A DNA stretch of 62,876 nucleotides from Candidatus Nealsoniibacteriota bacterium (GTDB lineage Bacteria > Patescibacteriota > Minisyncoccia > Minisyncoccales > PWPS01), in contig PWEN01000042.1 of the NCBI GenBank assembly GCA_003553505.1, positions 1 to 62,876 of the forward strand. The letters run 5' to 3'. The position numbers were made by a program, and so were the translations under genes. This document shows positions 33,747 to 42,054 of the stretch, one piece after another. Positions within the stretch are counted from its first letter, which is position 1. Every line of letters starts with the position of its first letter. The notes below the pieces were generated by a model. That model saw only the letters and a program-made list of their open reading frames with translations, was not told the origin of the DNA and ran no database searches.

Positions 33747-34928
33747 TCAAAATTTTAAGGGCTTTGCAAGTATGTATCTGTTTTTTTTGTCTATTGTCGC
33801 AATAATGCAGTACTTTTCTCCGTCTTTTACTTTTAATTTTTTACGCAACTCTTCCGGTTTAATGAAAAAATTTTCTGTCATTATCTGTGACTCCCCTACT
33901 CCTTCCTCTTTCAGTTTACGTTTTAGTTTGCGCAGAGAGTCAGAGTGATAGATCACCTCAAAGACTCTTAGGAGATCATTTTCTTTTATTACTTTTTCTG
34001 ATGTGAGAAGTGATGCTTTGGAGCTTATTCTTTTTATGTTGTATTTTTTTGCCAGCTCGTCTATAAGACTTGCTTTTATTACCGCTTTATTAGGCTTATA
34101 AAGATAGTTTTGTATGCTTGTAACGGGTGCTTCTTTTTCTTTTTTTGATATAAGAGATTTTTTCCCAATTTCTGAAAAACATGTCGCTTTTCTGTGAAAG
34201 CGGTTTAGCCTTCCAAGCCAAAGCAAAGCAAGCTTGTTATTGTTTTTCTTAGAAACCACCTCTAGTCCTGGATGCTCAGGAAGTTTTTTTATTTCTTGAT
34301 CATCAAACGCGGGAGATATTTTAATGCACCCGTCTGGAATTTTCTCTAAGAGCAAGGGAGCTATCTTTTCTACTGGCGGCGTTGAATTGAAAATGGAGCG
34401 CGTTTTTGTTTTTCCGGGACGCTCTCTTTGGGGATCAAAAAAGAAAGCGTCTACCTTTTTTAGTGGCAAGTCTTCTATTCGGGAGTTTATAAAAGTTATG
34501 TTTTCTTTTACTTTGTATATTTCTGCATTCTTTTTTGCAAATTTGATGTGATCAGGGTCACTTTCTACTGCCAAAACTTTGAAGTGTTTTGCAAGTGAAA
34601 GAGAGTTTCCTCCGATTCCACATCCTACCTCCAGCACTAAGCTGTTCTCAGGGATAATCTTGAGCATCTCGCTTGCAATATAGTCTGCCAGCTCCTCTTG
34701 CGTGCTTTGCTCCAGTCCTTTACTTGTAAAGTACATTTCTTTTGCTTTTTTGAACTTTTGAGACGCCTTTCTTCTTAACTTTAAAAGAGTTGCCACATCT
34801 CTTAAACGAGCATCACTTTTCTTGAGCAGTAGTTGATCCAGCTCTTTACTTGAAAGGTGTTTATGCTTTTCAAGTAGAGACTCTCCTTCTTTTGATGTGA
34901 GAAATTCTGTGTCCATTTTGCCAAACAA
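33747..34928 (-). CDS. Class I SAM methyltransferase with THUMP-like C-terminal domain
   Basis: This 393-aa protein has an N-terminal helical region, a Rossmann methyltransferase (about residues 95-230) with LVLEVGCGIGGNSLSLA as the SAM-binding loop, AVESDPDHIKFAKKNAE and FFDPQRERPGKT as the catalytic-side motif. The C-terminal part resembles the THUMP-like extension of predicted RNA methyltransferases. Likely an RNA-modifying enzyme; target unknown. Divergent from the NUDIX gene. Confidence 0.8.
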   Translation of the reverse strand: MFGKMDTEFLTSKEGESLLEKHKHLSSKELDQLLLKKSDARLRDVATLLKLRRKASQKFKKAKEMYFTSKGLEQSTQEELADYIASEMLKIIPENSLVLEVGCGIGGNSLSLAKHFKVLAVESDPDHIKFAKKNAEIYKVKENITFINSRIEDLPLKKVDAFFFDPQRERPGKTKTRSIFNSTPPVEKIAPLLLEKIPDGCIKISPAFDDQEIKKLPEHPGLEVVSKKNNNKLALLWLGRLNRFHRKATCFSEIGKKSLISKKEKEAPVTSIQNYLYKPNKAVIKASLIDELAKKYNIKRISSKASLLTSEKVIKENDLLRVFEVIYHSDSLRKLKRKLKEEGVGESQIMTENFFIKPEELRKKLKVKDGEKYCIIATIDKKNRYILAKPLKF

Positions 34929-34940
34929 GTTGATTGGTGG

Positions 34941-34946
34941 TATTAT
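34941..34946 (+). promoter_or_regulatory. -10 box of the NUDIX gene
   Basis: TATTAT preceded by TGG ends five bases before ATG 34952. It has the same layout as the ctpA promoter (extended -10 close to the ATG). No Shine-Dalgarno is seen. Confidence 0.5.
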
Positions 34947-34951
34947 GCGAT

Positions 34952-35353
34952 ATGCTTAAAAAAATAGAAGTATTTCTTTACAAGGTAACACGCGACAAAG
35001 AGTATCGCTTTCTTTTAATGAAGCGTCCTCCTGAGAATGGAAGCGTCTGGCAACCAATAACGGGTCACGTAGAAAAAGATGAATGCCTCACTGATGCTGT
35101 AAAAAGAGAAGTGAAAGAGGAGGCAAGAGTAAGTATTGCAAGAATTGAGGGTCCATTTTACACCTTTTCCTATTATCGTGATGAAGGTGAGTATAAAGAG
35201 TATGTCTTTGGAGCGCAAGTTAAAAATGATGTGGAGATTGAGATATCACATGAGCATATAGACTTTTTTTGGGCAACTAAAGATGAAGCCTTGAATATGA
35301 TGAAGTGGCCCGACAACAAAAAAGGACTTCAAGAGCTTTACTCTAACCTGTAA
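34952..35353 (+). CDS. NUDIX hydrolase
   Basis: This 133-aa NUDIX protein contains GHVEKDECLTDAVKREVKEEARV, which fits the Nudix box GX5EX7REUXEEXGU except that the late Gly is Arg. WQPITGHVE precedes it. The family hydrolyses nucleoside diphosphates linked to X; the layout resembles dihydroneopterin-triphosphate or dATP hydrolases (NudB-like), but substrate cannot be assigned. ATG 34952 is preferred to an in-frame 34934 start because of the -10 box at 34941. Tail overlaps the HAD gene on the other strand by 11 bases. Confidence 0.85.
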   Translation: MLKKIEVFLYKVTRDKEYRFLLMKRPPENGSVWQPITGHVEKDECLTDAVKREVKEEARVSIARIEGPFYTFSYYRDEGEYKEYVFGAQVKNDVEIEISHEHIDFFWATKDEALNMMKWPDNKKGLQELYSNL

Positions 35354-36065
35354 AGTGCTTTATTCCTTCTACCACCCCCTTGCAGTAGCTTTGCTTTGCT
35401 ATATAAACGTTGGGATGGTTTTTGAAGTATGTCTTTAGACTCTCTGGTGCGTTGGCAACAATAATACTATTAAATCCTTTATCCAAGGGACCCGTGTCGT
35501 TGCCCGAATCTCCTGCAAAAACAACATCGCTCTTTTGAAGCTTTAACTTATCAGAGAGGAATCCCAGCACCCCCTCTTTTCCTCCCCTTTTTGGAATTAT
35601 ATCAACAAGTCCTATGTTTTTTACGGGATCGACGGAGTATATCAATTTTGCGGGAGTGTTTTTTATGATTCTCTCCATCTCTACCAAGGAGCTTTCATCG
35701 TCCAAGTAGTAGCTTAACTTTGCTTCTTTTTGTGCATCATACTCTTGCATGTAGAGCCCTTTTATGTCCTTTAGCTTTTCTTCTAACTCTTTCCTGTTAT
35801 ATCCGTCGGACATAAGATAGTTTTCGTACTCTTCGTTTTTTTGGAAACTTTTCCCACAGTATATAGAAGTTCCCACATCTGCTCCTATAAAATCCGCTTC
35901 CGGAAGCAAAGGCATAACCTCTGCAATGAGAGACAGGTTGCGACCACTTATGTAGACCACCTTCATTCCTTCGATCTTTTTTTCAAGATCTCTTATATCC
36001 TCTATAATAAGAGGATCTTTTTTGGGGATGAGAGTGTTGTCTATATCACTTGCAAATAGTTTCAT
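35343..36065 (-). CDS. HAD-superfamily phosphatase, sucrose-phosphatase-like
   Basis: This 240-aa HAD hydrolase of the Cof/SPP (type IIB cap) group has motif I FASDIDNTL (Asp7, Asp9), motif II ISGRN and motif III FAGDSGNDTGPL. The cap lies between about residues 85 and 160. The overall layout is that of sucrose-6-phosphate phosphatase or related sugar-phosphate phosphatases. It overlaps by 20 bases the glycoside hydrolase upstream, supporting a joint role in sugar metabolism. Confidence 0.82.
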   Translation of the reverse strand: MKLFASDIDNTLIPKKDPLIIEDIRDLEKKIEGMKVVYISGRNLSLIAEVMPLLPEADFIGADVGTSIYCGKSFQKNEEYENYLMSDGYNRKELEEKLKDIKGLYMQEYDAQKEAKLSYYLDDESSLVEMERIIKNTPAKLIYSVDPVKNIGLVDIIPKRGGKEGVLGFLSDKLKLQKSDVVFAGDSGNDTGPLDKGFNSIIVANAPESLKTYFKNHPNVYIAKQSYCKGVVEGIKHFTG

Positions 36066-37206
36066 ATGATTTTATTGCAAATATCTGCCCGGCTGCGCTC
36101 CATGCCATACGAGAAACTCCGGCAGGAGTGTTCTCTTTGCCGTGCAAGTACTCATAAAAACCCCAGTTTTCCGCCTTATTTGCTTCCGTTAAAAGATTTA
36201 AGTAGTGTGAGGCAAGATTTTTTTCTCCTATTTTGCAGAGGGCTGATACATAAAATCCGTTTATCATGGGCCACAATCCTCCATTGTGAAGCATGTGTGG
36301 CTTGTTTTTAAAACTGAAAGAGTATCTTTCTGAAAGATCTTTCCACTCTGCATTCTCTTGCGATATGACGGGATAAAAAGAAGGAACCATTCTGTTGCTT
36401 GATATCTCCGAGATGTATTCTACTATTTTTTTGCTTTGCTCTTTGCTTGAAATATCCAGCATCATACAAAGAATATTACCAAAGGCGTCAAAACGATAGC
36501 TATTTACACTAAAAGACTCCAAAAAGAACGGTTTGTCCTTTCTTAGCCTATCAAAAGTTGGTTTGTGATAGACATACTCTTGCTTGGGGTCTTGAGGCCA
36601 AAAATTTGTTCTTATCTTTTCTCTCAACCTTTTTCTTTTTTCTTCCAAATACTGATAATTTTCGCTCATCTCTGTTTTGACATCGATAAACTCATCTATT
36701 GCAGAGTAATAGAGCGCTTGATCATAAAGAAGATAACCTCTTCTCGGTATCTCGTCTGCCCAGTCGCCGGACTCTGGTACGTATATAAAATCTCTGCGAT
36801 TGAACTCCCAGCACTCAAGTAAGGAAATTGCCATGCGCATTCCCGGATAGGGTTTTAAGAGAAACTCACTGTCTTTTGTTTTTTTGTAATACCTAACGCA
36901 TCCGATAACATACCAGATAGTTGCATCTACTCTTCCTGAAGTTATTCCGTAACTAACTTCTCCTTTTTCTGGCTCTATATTGCTTGCTATCTCTCCTTGT
37001 CTTCCTTGATAATCTAAAAGCGTGTCCAAGGTTCTTTTGAAGGTGTCTATAAGCTTTTCATCTTCCGTGAGAAGGGCCGCAAGTCCTGTTATTACTCCGT
37101 CTCTTGACCAAACACGCTTGTAGTTATCACTTTTTTCCGTAGAGGCGTAGAAACCGTATTTTGAAGAGCACTCATGTAAGAGTTGGGCTGCCTCTTTGTA
37201 GGACAT
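36046..37206 (-). CDS. Glycoside hydrolase, GH100 invertase-like
   Basis: This 386-aa soluble enzyme is predicted to be an alpha/alpha-barrel. The blocks RVWSRDGVITGLAALL, GEIASNIEP, SGRVDATIWYVIGCVRYY, SGDWADEIPRRGYLLYDQAL and HNGGLWPMINGFYVSAL follow in order, as in neutral/alkaline invertases (GH100) and amylo-alpha-1,6-glucosidases. I favour GH100-like because of the RVD-x-x-x-W and QALYYSAI spacing and because the next gene is sucrose-phosphatase-like. No signal peptide, so it would act in the cytoplasm. The start is two bases downstream of the tig stop. Confidence 0.7.
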   Translation of the reverse strand: MSYKEAAQLLHECSSKYGFYASTEKSDNYKRVWSRDGVITGLAALLTEDEKLIDTFKRTLDTLLDYQGRQGEIASNIEPEKGEVSYGITSGRVDATIWYVIGCVRYYKKTKDSEFLLKPYPGMRMAISLLECWEFNRRDFIYVPESGDWADEIPRRGYLLYDQALYYSAIDEFIDVKTEMSENYQYLEEKRKRLREKIRTNFWPQDPKQEYVYHKPTFDRLRKDKPFFLESFSVNSYRFDAFGNILCMMLDISSKEQSKKIVEYISEISSNRMVPSFYPVISQENAEWKDLSERYSFSFKNKPHMLHNGGLWPMINGFYVSALCKIGEKNLASHYLNLLTEANKAENWGFYEYLHGKENTPAGVSRMAWSAAGQIFAIKSYETICK

Positions 37207-37208
37207 AT

Positions 37209-38486
37209 TTACTCAACAGATAAAACTTCAAAAACTTTTCTATTTTTCATTATATCGTGAATATGCGCGCGCATTCTTTCAAGATTTTCTTCATTTTCTT
37301 CTTCTTTAACTCTTCCGGAGGCAGCAAAGTGTCTGTCCACTTCTTTTTCTATCTCTTCATCTGTCACCTCTATGTCCTCTTTTTCGCTTATCTTGTGCAG
37401 TATAATGGCGTAAGAAACATTTTCTTTCGCCTTCTCTCTCCACTCACTCCTTAGATCATCTTCTGTTTTATTTGTGCTCTTAAGGTACTCTTCAAATGAC
37501 ATTCCGCTTTGACTTACTTGATGCTTCATGTTTTCAAGCATATTTTCGATCTCCTTGTCAATAAGAACTTCCGGAACCTCAAACTCTACTTTTTTCTTTA
37601 TCTCCTCCATCACCTTCATCTTTAATCTTTCTGACTCTTTTGCTTTTTTATCCGCCTCAATTCCTTCTTTTATTTTTTCTTTGAGTTGTTCTATGTTTTC
37701 CACATCAGGGATAGTAGAGGCAAACTCGTCGTCTGCATCTGGCACCTCTCTTTCCATAACAGATACCATTTCTGCTTCAAAATTTACACTCTTGTTTTCT
37801 CCGGAAACGGGGATCTCGATTGAAAACTCTTTTTTATCACCTTCTTTCATTCCCAGTATATTCTCTTCAAATCCCTTGAATACATCAAGCTCTCCCTTGC
37901 CAAGTGTTACTTGAAAATCTTTTTCATCTATCTTCTTTTCTTCTTCCCCTTCAAAAGAGCCGGTAAAGTTCAAAGTTACTTTATCTCCCTCTCTTGCTTC
38001 ACGAGAAACTTTATTGACCTTGGCGCGTGACTCTCTTATTTTTTCCAATGTATCATCTATCTCTTTTTTTTCTGTTTCAACTGTTGTTTTCTCATTTTTA
38101 ACAGTGTCTTCCGCGATACTTTTGTAGTCCGGAAGCTCAAACTCCGGCATTACATACACCTCCGCTTTATACTTAACCTCTCCATCGGGGACAAGTGAAA
38201 CGATCTCTACCTTTGGTTGTGCAACAGTGAAGAGGTTGTTTTCTTGTATGATCTTGGGATAGTCTTGCTTTATCGCCTCTTTTGCTGCCTCTTCCCAGAG
38301 CTCTTTCTTTCCCATGGTGTTTTCGACCATCTCTCGGGGAGCATTTCCGGGACGAAAGCCTTTTATATTCATGTTCTCGGAAAACTCCTTTGTGACCTTG
38401 GAGAGATGCGGCTCCATCTCTTCTGGCGTCATTGTTATTTCCAACTCCCTTTTTGTTTCTGATAGTTTGTTTATTTTTACATCCAT
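37209..38486 (-). CDS. tig: Trigger factor
   Basis: Trigger factor (425 aa) is a ribosome-bound chaperone. The ribosome-binding domain (1-110) begins MDVKINKLSETKRELEITM and has the signature GFRPGNAPREM. The central PPIase (FKBP) domain spans about 145-230 (GDKVTLNFTGSFEG). The C-terminal helical arms follow. ATG 38486 is chosen; an in-frame TTG at 38516 is rejected because the -10-like TATACT (38521-38516) overlaps it. It is the first gene of tig-GH-HAD. Confidence 0.93.
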   Translation of the reverse strand: MDVKINKLSETKRELEITMTPEEMEPHLSKVTKEFSENMNIKGFRPGNAPREMVENTMGKKELWEEAAKEAIKQDYPKIIQENNLFTVAQPKVEIVSLVPDGEVKYKAEVYVMPEFELPDYKSIAEDTVKNEKTTVETEKKEIDDTLEKIRESRAKVNKVSREAREGDKVTLNFTGSFEGEEEKKIDEKDFQVTLGKGELDVFKGFEENILGMKEGDKKEFSIEIPVSGENKSVNFEAEMVSVMEREVPDADDEFASTIPDVENIEQLKEKIKEGIEADKKAKESERLKMKVMEEIKKKVEFEVPEVLIDKEIENMLENMKHQVSQSGMSFEEYLKSTNKTEDDLRSEWREKAKENVSYAIILHKISEKEDIEVTDEEIEKEVDRHFAASGRVKEEENEENLERMRAHIHDIMKNRKVFEVLSVE

Positions 38487-38565
38487 AACTTTTAACTTTT
38501 TAAATTTCCCTGCCAAGTATATTCTTATTTGGCATTTTTTTCAACCGCATGGTTTATATGAAAAA

Positions 38566-38583
38566 CCGCCGATAGCTCGGCGG
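38566..38583 (-). terminator. Terminator of the 66-aa acidic membrane gene
   Basis: CCGCCGA (38566-38572) and TCGGCGG (38577-38583) form a perfect 7-bp stem with a TAGC loop. The minus-strand side is followed by five U, then UCAUAU. It sits right after the stop of the gene at 38591-38791. Confidence 0.85.
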
Positions 38584-38590
38584 CTTTTCT

Positions 38591-38791
38591 TTATTCTCGA
38601 TTTTCCCAATCTTCCTCGTTTTCTTCCATATCTCCTTCTTCCTCCTCCCCCACTTCTTCTTCAACTTCTTCTTCTACTACTCCTTCTTCAACTTCTTCTC
38701 CTGTTTCTTCTTTTTCTTGTTCTCTTGTCATATACCAAACCGCTATTCCAACGATGACAAGAATCAATACCAAAATTATTAAAGTATCCAT
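38591..38791 (-). CDS. Single-TM protein with acidic tail (MD family)
   Basis: This 66-aa protein starts MDTLIILVLILVIVGIAVWY, one transmembrane helix directly at the N-terminus, then a short basic patch and a tail made almost only of Glu, Val, Gly and Asp. Same plan as the proteins at 61.3-62.8 kb: MD start, TM helix, acidic tail. It also has the same AAGGTCGA leader element (38810-38817) and its own terminator. Unknown function; the tail probably lies outside the membrane. Confidence 0.75.
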   Translation of the reverse strand: MDTLIILVLILVIVGIAVWYMTREQEKEETGEEVEEGVVEEEVEEEVGEEEEGDMEENEEDWENRE

Positions 38792-38809
38792 ATATCTTTT
38801 TTTGGTTTC

Positions 38810-38817
38810 TCGACCTT
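38810..38817 (-). promoter_or_regulatory. AAGGTCGA leader element, copy 1
   Basis: AAGGTCGA on the minus strand, 18 bases before the ATG at 38791. A -10-like TAAAAT lies four bases upstream of it, so the element is at or just after the predicted transcript start. The same eight bases precede the three genes at 61.3-62.8 kb. Confidence 0.6.
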
Positions 38818-38834
38818 GAAGATTTTAAAGAGCT

Positions 38835-40100
38835 TTACTCGGTGACCATGCCTTCTAAGTCATAAACATCACCTGCACCCATTATAACGATAACTTCTCC
38901 TCCTTGCAAGTCCTTTAGCAGTTTTTTGCTTGTTTCATTTAAATTTCCGGAGTAAGTGGCAAGCGATGCACTCATTGTTTCCGCACTTACTTTTTGCTTT
39001 ACTCCTTCTGATTCTCTTCCACTAACAGTGTATATGTCGGTTATAAGTATCTCTTGTACCGGAAGATCTGCTATTACTTCTCTGAATCTGTCAAACAACT
39101 TGTAAGATCTGTCATACTGATGAGGCTGAAATACGGCAACTATCTTTTTTTTAGGATATTTTTCCCTTGCTGCCTCTGTGGCAGCTTTTAGCTCTGTCGG
39201 GTGATGAGCATAGTCATTTATTATAGTTACCTTTTTCCCGTTTTTTAATGTAATTCTCTTCTCTTCAAATCTTCTCCAGCACCCTTTAAAGCTCTCCAGT
39301 GCCTTAATAGCCGTTTCTCTTTTTATTCCCATCTTAAGAGAAGCAGAGAGAGCCGCAAGTGCGTTATATATGTTATGTTTTCCGGGAACTTTTAGGGTTG
39401 GTTTTTTCATGCGATAACTGTAAAAAGTTACAGGAACTTTTTTAAAATCTTTCAATAAAGAAACTATGTTCTCATCGTCTTTGTTGGCAACAATTCCTTC
39501 TTTTACATTTTCGATGTAGCTACGGAACGTATTTTTTATGTCATCGAGGTCTTTATAGTAATCAAGATGATCCTCTTCTATGTTTGTTAGCACACATAGA
39601 TCGGGATGATAATTTAAAAATGATGCCTTGAACTCATCAGCTTCTATGAGAAGATAGTTTGAGCTTCCCTTGCGATAATTGGAATCCCCAAACTCTTTTA
39701 ACTTTGTTCCTATTATAACTGTAGGATCGAGCCCTGCTTTTATCATTACAAGAGACAACATAGATGTCGTTGTGCTCTTTCCGTGTGTTCCGGAAACAGT
39801 TATGGTGTAGTATTTTTTTGTCAGATCACCGAGTGCCTGCGGGTAACTTTGAATTTTTACACCAAGCTCTTTTGCGCGCTCCATCTCAGGATTACTTTCT
39901 TCCACTGCCGGACTATAGACAACAAGATCGACATCTTCGGGCACATGTGTGGCAGAGTGTCCCTTGAAATAGCTCATACCTTCTTCCTCTATTGTTTTTC
40001 CTGATATGTCTGAGCCGCTAACATTGTGTCCTTCTGACAAGAAATGCTTTGCAAGAGCGGAAATTCCTATCCCCCCTACTCCTATAAAGTGAATTTTCAT
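38835..40100 (-). CDS. murC: UDP-N-acetylmuramate-L-alanine ligase
   Basis: MurC (421 aa) adds L-Ala to UDP-MurNAc. The N-terminal FIGVGGIGISALAKHFLSEG is the UDP-binding loop and VSGTHGKSTTTSML the ATP loop. NDYAHHPTELKAA is the central motif and FQPHQYDRSYKLFDRF belongs to the C-terminal domain. It overlaps thpR by four bases. It stands apart from the mraY-murG cluster. Confidence 0.95.
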   Translation of the reverse strand: MKIHFIGVGGIGISALAKHFLSEGHNVSGSDISGKTIEEEGMSYFKGHSATHVPEDVDLVVYSPAVEESNPEMERAKELGVKIQSYPQALGDLTKKYYTITVSGTHGKSTTTSMLSLVMIKAGLDPTVIIGTKLKEFGDSNYRKGSSNYLLIEADEFKASFLNYHPDLCVLTNIEEDHLDYYKDLDDIKNTFRSYIENVKEGIVANKDDENIVSLLKDFKKVPVTFYSYRMKKPTLKVPGKHNIYNALAALSASLKMGIKRETAIKALESFKGCWRRFEEKRITLKNGKKVTIINDYAHHPTELKAATEAAREKYPKKKIVAVFQPHQYDRSYKLFDRFREVIADLPVQEILITDIYTVSGRESEGVKQKVSAETMSASLATYSGNLNETSKKLLKDLQGGEVIVIMGAGDVYDLEGMVTE

Positions 40101-40663
40101 AGATCTATGGATTCTAATAAATTATATTGAGGCCCTTCTTTCTTTAACACACTCTCAAAAAGTGATATGGAGCTTGCCGGCAAAGACAAGGATATATCTT
40201 CTTCTACCTCAGGAATCTCTTCCTTTTCCATTTTTTTTATCTCCCACTTTCTCACTCTTCCAATTGTGATGTGTGCAAGAATATCGTCTTTTTTTGCGAA
40301 AACCACTCCTTCCTCTTCAAGATTTTTTTCTAACTCTTTTTTTAGAAGTGACAACTCTTCAGTGGTTTCTCCTTTTAACCATATGAGTTGTGGAACTCCT
40401 TTATTGTAATGGTAGCAAACCTTAAAAAAAGGTACTTCAAAAGGATCGATCATCTTAGATGTCTTTTTTGCAGCAAATATAAGCTTCTCTATTTTTTCTT
40501 CTTTGATGCCGCCAACAAAAATAAGGGTCAAGTGGATGTTCTCTTTTTCGACCCATTTTACGGAACCATGAGGAAAAAGGCTCTTTTTCTCTTCTAGTAT
40601 ATTCCAAATCTTTTCTCTTTTTTCTTGATCGGGGTTTATGGCAAAAAATACGCGCTTAATCAT
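40097..40663 (-). CDS. thpR: RNA 2',3'-cyclic phosphodiesterase (2H family)
   Basis: This 188-aa 2H phosphoesterase (ThpR/LigT type) has the two catalytic HxT motifs: HLTLIFVGG and HITIGRVRK. RVFFAINPDQEKREKIW at the N-terminus matches the family. It opens 2',3'-cyclic phosphates and can join 2'-5' tRNA halves in vitro. First gene of the thpR-murC pair, divergent from the gene at 40733. Confidence 0.9.
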   Translation of the reverse strand: MIKRVFFAINPDQEKREKIWNILEEKKSLFPHGSVKWVEKENIHLTLIFVGGIKEEKIEKLIFAAKKTSKMIDPFEVPFFKVCYHYNKGVPQLIWLKGETTEELSLLKKELEKNLEEEGVVFAKKDDILAHITIGRVRKWEIKKMEKEEIPEVEEDISLSLPASSISLFESVLKKEGPQYNLLESIDL

Positions 40664-40694
40664 GATATTTTAACCATAGCATTTTAAAAGGATT

Positions 40695-40723
40695 TTGTAT
40701 AATCTCCTGATTTATAATATAAT
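40695..40723 (+). promoter_or_regulatory. Promoter of the 40733 gene
   Basis: TTGTAT (40695-40700), 17 bases, TATAAT (40718-40723); another overlapping TATAAT lies at 40713-40718. The ATG follows nine bases after the box. No Shine-Dalgarno is seen. Confidence 0.65.
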
Positions 40724-40732
40724 GCTAAAGAA

Positions 40733-41155
40733 ATGAAGAAAGAAGAAACAGAAATTCAAGAGATCATAAACCACTACTTTTTCACAAAAGGGTTCAGTCT
40801 TGAGGACATAAAGGAAAACTCAAAGAAGAAAAAGATAGTCTATTCGCGTCATACGCGACCCGCAAAAGACTTGCTTGAGCTTGCCGGAAGCACAAAAAAA
40901 GCAAAAAAGGCAATAGATAAGGTCGCTGCTTGGGCGAAGTCAAGGAACCTGGACTATGCCATTGAAACTGTTTTCAAGAAGTGGCCGGAGATAGACAAGT
41001 TAAAGGCGAAAGAGAAAGAGAAAAAACCTTATTATTGCGGAGATCTCATGGTAAAATCAAAGAGAAACGGTAAGTGGTATGTGATCGATAAAAGTGGTGA
41101 ATGGTTGGAGTTTGCGGGAAAAGAAGAGGATATAGAATGGAGATTAGAAGATTAA
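40733..41155 (+). CDS. Uncharacterised lysine-rich protein
   Basis: This 140-aa soluble protein is rich in Lys and Glu. It contains FSLEDIKENSKKKKIVYSRH, a helical middle with WAKSRNLDYAIETVFKKWPEID, and a C-terminal part with GDLMVKSKRNGKWYVIDKSGEWLEFAG that looks beta-type. Basic character suggests nucleic-acid binding, but this is inference. Family not recognised. It precedes fmt by 11 bases. Confidence 0.7.
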   Translation: MKKEETEIQEIINHYFFTKGFSLEDIKENSKKKKIVYSRHTRPAKDLLELAGSTKKAKKAIDKVAAWAKSRNLDYAIETVFKKWPEIDKLKAKEKEKKPYYCGDLMVKSKRNGKWYVIDKSGEWLEFAGKEEDIEWRLED

Positions 41156-41166
41156 TAAATTAATTT

Positions 41167-42054
41167 ATGAAGATAATATTTGCAGGAAACTCGCGTTTTG
41201 CAGAAATAACGCTAAAAGAGATTATAAAAAAAGGAGTGGTTCCTTCTCTTGTTTTGTCTGACAAAGACGATGTTTGCTTTAAGGCGGCAGAAAGTGAAGG
41301 AGTAAATGTTAAAAGTGTAGAAACTAAAGACTCTTTTCATGAAACGATAAAAAAGGAAGATCCTGATTTGGTAATTGTCGCTTCTTTTGGGGTCATTATT
41401 GATAGCAAAACTCTTTCGCTTGCCGAATTTGTAAACTTACATCCCTCTCTTCTTCCTCTTTATCGTGGATCCTCCCCTATACAAACAGCCATAATGGAGG
41501 GAGTAGAAAGAAGTGGAGTAACAGTAATAGAGATGAGTGAGGAGGTGGATAGTGGTCCCATACTTTCTTCAAAAGAAGCTTTGCTTGGAAGCAAGATAAC
41601 TTACCCGGAAGCAGAAGAGTTGCTTGCCAAAGAAGGGTCTGCTCTTCTTTCTTCTGTTGTTTCTAATATGGAAAATATAGAGAAAGTTGAGCAAGACCAC
41701 TCAAAAGCAACTTATACAAAAAAAATGACAAGAGAAGATGGAAGAATAGACTGGAATAAGAGTGCTCAAGAGATAGAGAGAAGAGTAAGAGCTCTTAATC
41801 CTTGGCCGGGAACCTTTTCTGAGACAGATATGGGTAGAATAAAAATATTAGAAGCTTATATTCAGGAGCAAACCAATCACGGCCCTTTTGGAGAGGTCGG
41901 AAAGACATATCTTGCCACCAATAGCATGATTGCGGTACAAACAGGCAGAGACTTCCTTTTGATAAGTAAATTGCAAATGGAGGGCAAGAACCCTGTGTCG
42001 GCTAAAGAGTTCCTTAACGGCAATATCGGGTTTGTGGGAACAGTGTTAAAATAG
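41167..42054 (+). CDS. fmt: Methionyl-tRNA formyltransferase
   Basis: This 295-aa enzyme formylates Met-tRNA for initiation. IIFAGNSRFAEITLKEI starts the Rossmann domain; NLHPSLLPLYRGSSPIQ carries the catalytic His and the SLLP motif; EMSEEVDSGPIL holds the catalytic Asp; RVRALNPWPGTF begins the C-terminal tRNA-binding domain. Slightly shorter than the E. coli enzyme. Convergent with galU; stop regions overlap by nine bases. Confidence 0.94.
   Translation: MKIIFAGNSRFAEITLKEIIKKGVVPSLVLSDKDDVCFKAAESEGVNVKSVETKDSFHETIKKEDPDLVIVASFGVIIDSKTLSLAEFVNLHPSLLPLYRGSSPIQTAIMEGVERSGVTVIEMSEEVDSGPILSSKEALLGSKITYPEAEELLAKEGSALLSSVVSNMENIEKVEQDHSKATYTKKMTREDGRIDWNKSAQEIERRVRALNPWPGTFSETDMGRIKILEAYIQEQTNHGPFGEVGKTYLATNSMIAVQTGRDFLLISKLQMEGKNPVSAKEFLNGNIGFVGTVLK

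Noticed and set aside
38486-38516. TTG start 30 bases upstream for trigger factor
   Set aside because: A -10-like TATACT overlaps it and the family consensus begins at the ATG at 38486.
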